The translations under genes were made by a program, and so were the position numbers. Below the pieces are notes generated by a model. That model worked only from the letters and a program-made list of their open reading frames with translations. It was not told where the DNA came from and ran no database searches. Below are positions 57,253 through 64,000 of a stretch of 64,000 nucleotides of DNA, piece after piece. This DNA is from Taxillus chinensis (lineage: Eukaryota > Streptophyta > Magnoliopsida > Santalales > Loranthaceae), in NCBI GenBank assembly GCA_023512835.1, contig CM042084.1:47911609-47975608 (forward strand). The letters run 5' to 3'. The first letter of the stretch is position 1; the number at the start of each line of letters is the position of its first letter.

Positions 57253-60148
57253 TGATGGAGGACGAAAATTCGAGACCAATGCACTTGACCGAGCTCAAAT
57301 CGGACTTAAAATGAAGAAGTTATGGCCAAAACAACTTTCGTTGGAAAAAGTCAAACTTGCCAAAAGATGGTCAATGCCCCTGGTCAAACGCCTGATCGCA
57401 TGCCTGGCGGACACGGCCCCCGGACCGGGTTGACCGTTGACCCGCCGACACCGGCGACCTTCGAAGCCTCGAAGCCCCGGCCGGCCTCGAAGCCCCGAAG
57501 CCTCGGGCCTCGAAGCCTCGGCCCCGGCCCCGAAGCCTCGAAGCTCGAAGCCTCGAAGCCCCGGGCCCCGGCCTCGAAGCGTCGAAGCCCCGGTTGACTT
57601 GCTGATTCCACCTTCGACCCTTCGACCCCCGAAGCTCCGACCCTGCCGACACTCCGACCTTCGAACCTTGACTTGCAATACCAGTAAGTTTTCGGCCCGT
57701 TGACCGTTGACCTTCGACCTGCCGACACTTCGACCCGTTGACCGTTGACTTTTGCCCAACCGAAATTCGACCCACCAAAGCTTCGACCCTGCCGACACTT
57801 CGACCTGCCGACACTCCGACCTTCGACCCGCAGCACCCGCACGCCTTCCACCATTGACCGAAGCTCCGACCTGCCGACGCTCCGACCTGCCAACACTTCG
57901 AACCTCCGACCCTTTCTGCCTTCGCTGATCTTTTTTCTCGCTGGCTTTTCGCGTCGGCTTTTTCTCACGGGTTTCCTTTTTTCTCTCACTGGTCGTTCAC
58001 GGGACCTGTTTTATGTGCTGGCCATCTGACAAAACATCATTTTTAATACCTGTCGGTCACATGTGCTGCTAAAATACAAACTTGAAAAAAGGCAATCACG
58101 AGCTGCCTTGTTTCCCGCACACACTGTCCTCCCGACAAGGCATCAAACCTGCAAATTAAAAATACTGCATCAAATAATACAGCAATTAATGACAGTGGAG
58201 CCAAAAACTTTTCTGCAGCACTTTAAGAGGTATTCGACAGTCCCTGCGCAAAGGGGATTCCCTTTTTGAGGAAAAAATTCGTTAAGGAAAAAGAGAGGAG
58301 GAAAAGAAAAAAGAGAGAGGGGGATTGAAAGAAAAGCAGGTTTTCGTTGAAGAGAGCCATCCATCGTTCCAGTGCAAAAAAAAAAAAAGAGTTCTTCAGG
58401 TGGGTTTTTTCGTTGAAGAAAGCCATAAAAAAAAAACACAGAGAGAGCAAAAAAAAAAAGAAGAGAGGAGATTACGCCTGAGACTCCCACGCACAAGAAA
58501 AATTCTTCTGCCGCTTCATCCCCGCAAAAAAAAAAAAAAAGAAAAACACGGACGAGCAAAATCGTTGAAAAAAAAAAGGGAAAAAAACCCGTACCCTTTC
58601 ATCCCTCCCTCATCCTAGTGCGACAGAGCAAAAAAAAACACGAGTGGAGAGATCATTGAAAAAGAAGAAGAGAGAGATCATTGAAGAAGAAAGAAAGGAG
58701 AGAAACGCCCCGCCTCATCTTCTCGGATTGAACGCCCGCTTTTTCTGCAATCGGCATCGCCCCTGCATCCTCTTTCCCTCCTCTCACGCCAGCTTTTTTC
58801 TTCTTTTTTTCAGCAAACAAAAAAAAAAACACAAAAACAATCCCAATTTCAGCCCCTTTTTCTGCGTGTTCAGCAAGCAAAAAATACAACAGGCACCAAT
58901 CCTTTTCCAGTCCCCTTTCTCTCACGCCCACTTCAGCCCTCCTATCTCCAAATACCAAGAAACCCCCCCTCACAAACCTCGTTGTCAAATCTTGCTGGAT
59001 CCAAGCAGGTGGTGACCATCAGCATCAGTGGGAGCTCAAGCAGAAGATTCAAAGTCGGTTAAGCCCTTATCTTTTCACTCCTTTTTTTTTCAGCTGATTT
59101 GTATCTATATTTGGTGTATTTGTTTTAGCATTTATTTTTAATTTTCGTTTTTTTTTAGTTTATTTATATTTGATGTAATTGCTTTTCAACTTTTTTCCAT
59201 TGCATTTTCCTTGTATTTCTTCTTATGTGTATGTGTAATATGTAAAGTGTAGCAAAAAAAAAAACAACAAAAGAAAAAAGAGAGAGAGCAAAGGGAAAGG
59301 ATGAAGAAAAAGAAAAAAGAAAAGAAAAGAAAAAAAAGAGTGATTTTATTTTTGTGGATGTCACACTCACACACTCCACATCTATTTTGATATATGCATT
59401 TTCAATCTCAAAAAAAAAAAAAAACCAAAAAAAAAAAACAAACATGTTTTTAAAAAAAAAAAAACGTTTTCAATATATAATTTTCAAAATGTTTTCAAAA
59501 AAAAAAAAAAACAAACAAACAAAAAACAAAAAACAAAACAAAACAAAACGTTTTTTCAATAAAATATTTTTTTAAAAATCTCTTCAATAACATGTTTTGA
59601 AAATGTTTTCATAAAATGTATTCCAAGTGTCTTTCAAAAACAAAAAAAAAACAAAACAAAAAAAAACAAAAAAAAGGGAAAATAATAAAAATCATTTTCT
59701 AGGACTCCAAAACAAAACCAAAAACCCAAAACCAACCCATAGGATCTCATTCTCCACTTCAAAACAAAAACCCAAAATTTTTAGGATTCCTTTTTTTAGA
59801 AATTTAGGATAAATCCATTTTAACCATAACTTTAATAAATAACTTAGCTAAATAAAAATCATAGACTTTTTAGGAAACTTAACCCAGTTATGACAGTACA
59901 AACAAAAGAAAAACCTCCTCCTCCTAAATTAGATACCGAAAGGGCGCTGTAGGGGTGTTAATCCTTCCCTACACGTAACCAACTCCCGAACCCATCTCTG
60001 ATAACGCAGACCACACACTTAAGACTACTCAAGGTAGAGGGTATCCAACTGTACCCCAAAAACAGATGGTGGCGACTCTAAAATTTCTCACCATTGGTTT
60101 AGTTTGAGCTCACCCCAAAAAGGGCCCGGACGAAAACCAGTGATGACA
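57253..60148 (+). mobile_element. 5' LTR of a Tat/Ogre-like gypsy element
   Basis: Starts TGATGGAGGACGAAAA and ends ACCAGTGATGACA, TG..CA form, about 2.9 kb. The end is fixed by the primer site two bases later. The start is inferred from the first TG that lies right after Sirevirus C sequence. It contains a GC-rich minisatellite (57420-57930), many A-runs (58375-58640 and 59255-59670) and TTTTC-rich stretches. The A-rich frames have no domain. No gene is in this stretch. Confidence 0.7.
57420..57930 (+). repeat. TCGAAGCC / TTCGACC minisatellite in the Tat/Ogre-like LTR
   Basis: First about 20 copies of CCTCGAAGCC-like words with CCGG spacers (57455-57600). Then a run of ACCTTCGACC and CCGACACTTCGACC words (57600-57910), the opposite-strand relative of the same TCGA core. 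Very GC-rich against AT-rich flanks. Similar TTCGACCCT words occur in the G0 LTR at 5440-5530. Confidence 0.85.
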
Positions 60149-60150
60149 GC

Positions 60151-60168
60151 TGGCGACTCTGCTGGGGA
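60151..60168 (+). promoter_or_regulatory. Primer-binding site of the Tat/Ogre-like element
   Basis: TGGCGACTCTGCTGGGGA, two bases after the LTR end. This form is typical of Tat/Ogre-type plant gypsy elements. The exact primer tRNA (tRNA-Arg is reported for Ogre) was not verified here. Confidence 0.75.
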
Positions 60169-60767
60169 TTATGAACACTTTAGAGAGTTAGGTCTAGAAC
60201 TAAGGATTAGGAGGTTATTTTAATTATACTGTTGTATATAGTTAACTGTTGTGCTAAATTGTTTGATTGTTGCTCATATTTACGGTGATTTATTTATACG
60301 CTTTCATTACCATGATAGTTGTGATTTATTGCTTTCCATACTTGTTGCATTCATGCATAACCCTATACCCGGGTTTAACACAATTTAGGTTAGCGAGGTT
60401 CAGTACGGTCCCCAGCGCATTGATCATTATCCGCAATGGGGCCTCGGACTCCTCACTCAAGCTTGAGGTTCTTTTAAGGCACGTCCTTTTAAGATCCCCC
60501 TCCGGTAAATCCCATGGTGTACGGAGCCCTCTATTGAGGAAGTTTGGGAACCAACGAATAAGATAGGGGTAGCAATAAAAGCCCATCAAGGGTATTGACC
60601 CACATTTTGCTTGCTCATTCCGTGCCATGCTAACCTTTGTTTTGTAGGGTAGTCCTTAAGTCATCCCCTGCACATTTGACTGTCTTTACTATTGGTTTAT
60701 TCTTTGTCCTGACTTGTCATCCTAACCTATCATCATGCATAACATGACATTCATCATTCATATAGGC
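60169..60767 (+). other. Leader of the Tat/Ogre-like element
   Basis: Non-coding sequence between primer site and first ORF. No domain or repeat was recognised apart from an AT-rich first half. Confidence 0.6.
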
Positions 60768-62128
60768 ATGGCAACTTTCAGTCATCTCCTAAAAGGCCTT
60801 CAGGACAAGGAGACGTCACGATAGTGGCCCAAGCATCGGGAGACATTCAACTTCGCCTTGGAGATTTCCCGCCAGGAGAGGCCTACAAGGCGAGCATGTT
60901 ATCATAGAAGATCAGCTGGACTACACTAAGGAGGTACGGACAATATGGAAGCAATGGTCGGACGAAAGGAAAAGCGTATACATACAACGGTTTGGGGATT
61001 TGCTCCATGTAACCGAGCCTTGGGCGATACGGATATGCTTGGGGCAGCCATTTATTTCCGGGAACCTCGACGGCGGTGCTTCAACTTCAACAGCCTAGAT
61101 CTTGTTCCCACAATAGAAGAATACGAAGATTACTGGATATCCCCGTGGAAAACAAAATGAAAGTCTATCTGCCGAGCCCCGGAAGGTCATGCCGAAGGGC
61201 CTTTGCTGAGATTATGGGAAAGCCAGTATGGGACTCACCGGCGGTCACAACTTACGGTGGGCGTGAATATCTTCCATGGGCAACAATCAAAGAAGTAATA
61301 CAAACTGCAACGGAAGCGGAGGTACACAAATTGCTTACACTAGCTATATATGGGCTAGTCATTTTCCCAAGGATACCGGCCCACATCGATGGGGCAATTG
61401 TAGATTTGGTCCAGCAGGTGCTCAAGGGATGTGACCCTACTCCTGCTATCTTGGCTGAAACCATCCGATCTCTTACTTACCTAAGGAGTAAAGGCTCGGG
61501 ACAGTTCATGGGGTGCTTACCTCTCCTATGCACTTGGTTGTAAGGTCATTTCCCCTGTAGTGTTCATCGTTTCCCTGCTGTTTATCAAGTACCATCCACA
61601 ACACTACTAGATATTTTGCTCAGCAAGTGGAGCCTACCAAAGGACTTTGAGAGCTGGAAAAAGAAGTTGGAAAATCTCACAGAAGCTGACATTACCTGGA
61701 CTGCTCCTTGGATGCCGGTGGTCTCTATGACATATAGCTGCGGGGACTACAATTGGGTTCCACTTTTAGGCCCCTGGGGAGGAACTGCATATGCACCGCT
61801 GCAGGTGGGAAGACAAGTGGGGCGCCATCAGATTATCCCCGTGCTCTTTGGCATGGAAGAGTGTGACTTCACTTACAGCAGAACCATGCTCACAGAAGAA
61901 GGCAAGAAGATGTATCAAGCATGGTCTACACCACACAAGATCCAGCCCAACAGTTCAAAGCCTGGTGTTTTCCCAGCATACATATCTTGGAGGGCACAAC
62001 ACAAGCCACAGCTAACTTCAGACATAAAGGCTATCCTCCAAGAGAATCAGACTTTAAGGCAGCAGATCCAGAGGCTAGAAACATCTCTAGAAGGAACTCT
62101 TCAAAGGCTGCAACTGAGGGAAAAATAG
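60768..62128 (+). pseudogene. ORF1 (DUF7745-like) of the Tat/Ogre-like element
   Basis: Extra ORF upstream of gag, a hallmark of Ogre-type elements; its role is unknown. ATG at 60768 gives MATFSHLLKGLQDKE. Recognisable motifs are RRCFNFNSLDLVPTIEEYEDYW (61065-61130), ALAIYGLVIFP-like (about 61335), ILAETIRSLTYLRSKGSGQFMGC (about 61448), DITWTAPWMPV (about 61690) and DYNWVPLLGPWGGTAYAPL. The end is a coiled coil (LQENQTLRQQIQRLETSLEG). Breaks: stops at about 60820 and 60927, a frame change at about 61150, and a TAA at 61541 inside the conserved CTWL*GHFP segment. Downstream of the TAA the same frame stays open to 62128. Confidence 0.8.
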
Positions 62129-62478
62129 ATCGAGACCATAATGAAGCAGAGGGAGGAAGCAGGCGAGCGACCATCCCAGAGGAAGAGGCGTCGTGTTACT
62201 TAGGAGATGATTGGAAGAGTGCTTTAAGATCATGTAGCACTAGCTCTCATTTTACATGGCATTTCATCATTGAATGTTCGTATTGTGTGTTTGGTTTGTA
62301 ATAAAGTTGTTTGTTTTTCTAACCCTCCGCATATACATTCCATGCATACATGCATATCAAATAAAAAAAAAATCAAAATAAAGTTCCCTTGTACCCAGGT
62401 GGCTAGCAGCCTCCCTCCAGGATTGCGCACTCTTGCAATCTCAGATCCCGGCCCAATCAAATACCTTAACCGCAGCCA

Positions 62479-64000
62479 ATGGCAGAGGAAACAGAGAACA
62501 GACTCATGGGGTTGGAACAGTCGCAACAAACCCTACAGGGGCAAATGTCTGCCATAATGGAAATGCTCACAAAATTGACTGAAGAAAGAGGAAGAATTCC
62601 GACTGGGGAAACTACCAATCACCATTAAGAGCAGGGACAGGAGGCCGTTCAGTCACCCAACCTGGCTCCAAGCCAGGCACCCACATACCATCCTGCTATG
62701 GCACAACCTCCAACCCCAAATCAAACTCATTTCACTATGCCCGCACCAGGAAATGTAATTGAAGCGGTGGGTTCCCCAGCCCCTCAGGAAAATATTGAGT
62801 CTCCCGCTCTACGCCGACTTGAGGAAAGATTGAAAGCCGTAGAAGGCAGTGACAGTTATGGTATGACCAGCCCACAAGACTTATGCTTAGTCCCTGGAGT
62901 GGTGCTACCGGCAAAATTCAAAATGCCAGATTTTGAAAAGTTCAACGGGACACAATGTCCGAGGACACATCTGGCCATGTATTGTCGAAAGATGGCCGCT
63001 TATGCTGGTGAAGACAAGCTCCTCATGCATTGTTTCCAGGAAAGCCTAACTGGGGCATCCCTTCGATGGTACTTTCAGCTAAATGGAAACCGCGTCAAGA
63101 CATGGAAAGAATTAGCTACTTCCTTCTTGGCACAGTACAAACATGTCACCGAACTGGCACTGGATCGATTGACCCTGCAGTCCATGGAAAAGGGATCCGA
63201 GGAGAATTTCAAAGATTATGCACGAAGATGGAGAGAGGCCGCTGTGGAGGTCCAACCTCCCCTTACCGAAAGAGAACTCACTACCCTTTTTATCAACACA
63301 CTAAAAGGTGTCTACTATGAGAAGTTGATCGGTAACGTCTCCAACAGCTTTGCAGACTTGGTCGCATCCGGTGAACGAGTAGAAAGTGGAATTAAAGGTG
63401 GAAAGCTAAAAGGTGATGCGGCTGAGGCATCAAAACGGTTTCAACCACCAGCAAAGAAGAAGGAAAATGAGAGCAACCTGGTATACCAAGCGCACCAGTC
63501 AATACAACCAACATTCTACCAAGCGCCAGGGTGCTACAGAGGGGCACCGGTAGCTGCTTATGCTGCACCTGCACCACCTCCCCAATTCATGCCATACCTG
63601 TCGCAAGGAGGGGCTCCATTTCCATATCCAATGATACCTAATCCGTTTCAACCAAGAGCGCCATACCCAGAGCAACCAAGGCCAGCAAGTCAAGAAGGAC
63701 CGGGAGCCTCATTCCAAGGACAGGGGCAACCAAGGGCCCCAGACCCCAAGAAGCAGAACAAATCGGGCTTCTTGCCGACCACGACAGGAGTTCGACCCGA
63801 TCCCAATGACATATGCCGAATTATATCCCAAGCTTTTAGAAGCAAGGATGGTAACTCCTATACCCTTGGGAGAAATAAAGACTCCTCCCCCGGCCTGGTA
63901 TAAGCCAGATGCTAGATGTGAGTATCATGCAAGTGGAGCTGGACATGATATCGAGAATTGTATAACATTCAAAAGGAAGGTTCAGGCATTAAAGGAGGCA
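62479..64000 (+). pseudogene. gag: Gag of the Tat/Ogre-like element (runs off the window)
   Basis: The 350 bases between ORF1 and this gag hold no domain. ATG at 62479 (MAEETENRLMGLEQSQ) is in frame with the main part, broken only by TAA at 62626. The gag domain is at 62920-63400: AKFKMPDFEKFNGTQCPR, LAMYCRKMAAYAGEDK, FQESLTGASLRWY, EENFKDYARRWREAA. A Pro/Gln-rich stretch follows. A shift near 63785 moves the frame to FDPIPMTYAELYPKLL and a zinc-like CEYHASGAGHDIENC at about 63920. The next ORFs (protease, RT, RNase H, integrase) should follow outside the window. Confidence 0.88.

Noticed and set aside
57295..57989. Long minus-strand Arg/Gly/Ser-rich ORFs (GRSVGRS and similar)
   Set aside because: They read the complement of the TCGA minisatellite; every frame on both strands is open for the same reason.
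58170..59812. Lys-rich or Phe-rich ORFs on both strands
   Set aside because: Produced by A-runs and GA-rich tracts in the Tat/Ogre-like LTR; no domain, no plausible gene structure.

Overview
This window is plant nuclear heterochromatin-like DNA. It is almost entirely LTR retrotransposons stacked inside one another. No intact host gene, tRNA, rRNA or CRISPR array was recognised. The plant assignment rests on element types known from plant genomes: Ty1/copia Sirevirus (SIRE/Maximus-like) elements, Ty3/gypsy chromoviruses with a terminal chromodomain and an initiator-tRNA-Met primer site, and a Tat/Ogre-like gypsy element with a DUF7745-like ORF before gag. The species cannot be named from this sequence.

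Layout. The oldest readable unit is a plus-strand Sirevirus, 'A'. Its gag-pol lies at 5.6-13.1 kb and its distal ORF plus 3' LTR at 27.4-29.9 kb. It was broken by gypsy element G0 (LTR 3744-5590, interior decayed to the left), by solo LTR S1 (10695-12509, TSD CATAT), by minus-strand gypsy G2 (13117 to about 27430) and by minus-strand gypsy G3 (from 29875). G2's 3' LTR contains a second, shorter Sirevirus derivative, 'D' (13434-19409), and a solo LTR of another family, S2 (19495-20994, TSD CCGGG). G3 contains gypsy G1 (33362-42672, TSD CGTGT) inside its integrase. G3 is cut at 44573 by a third, minus-strand Sirevirus, 'C' (44574-57252). C holds a TRIM-like foldback (46155-48874, TSD TGCTT), which holds solo LTR S3 (46354-48367, TSD GGTAT). 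C is cut at 57253 by the 5' end of a Tat/Ogre-like element that runs out of the window. The nest is five levels deep: A > G3 > C > TRIM > S3.

Main point of interest. The Sireviruses carry an extra long ORF between pol and the 3' LTR, the position of the 'env-like' ORF in other Sireviruses. Here the ORF has a plant-retroelement-like N-terminal region, a long Ala/Pro/Ser-rich linker and a C-terminal Ulp1-type (C48) cysteine peptidase domain with His, Asp, Gln and Cys in the expected order. Copy C shows pol and this ORF in one element with only a non-coding spacer between them. Copies B (distal part of A) and D keep the catalytic residues despite clear divergence. The LTRs of these elements contain an unusual array of short CGGAGTAAGGA-type repeats. 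The gypsy LTRs carry palindromic ACGT-centred boxes next to a TATA box, expanded to seven tandem copies in G0.

Nearly every ORF is broken by stops, frameshifts or insertions, so the coding calls below are mostly pseudogenes. Element G1 is young by nesting, yet it is full of 1-2 base indels at CTG/CAG-like sites. This may be an assembly artefact.
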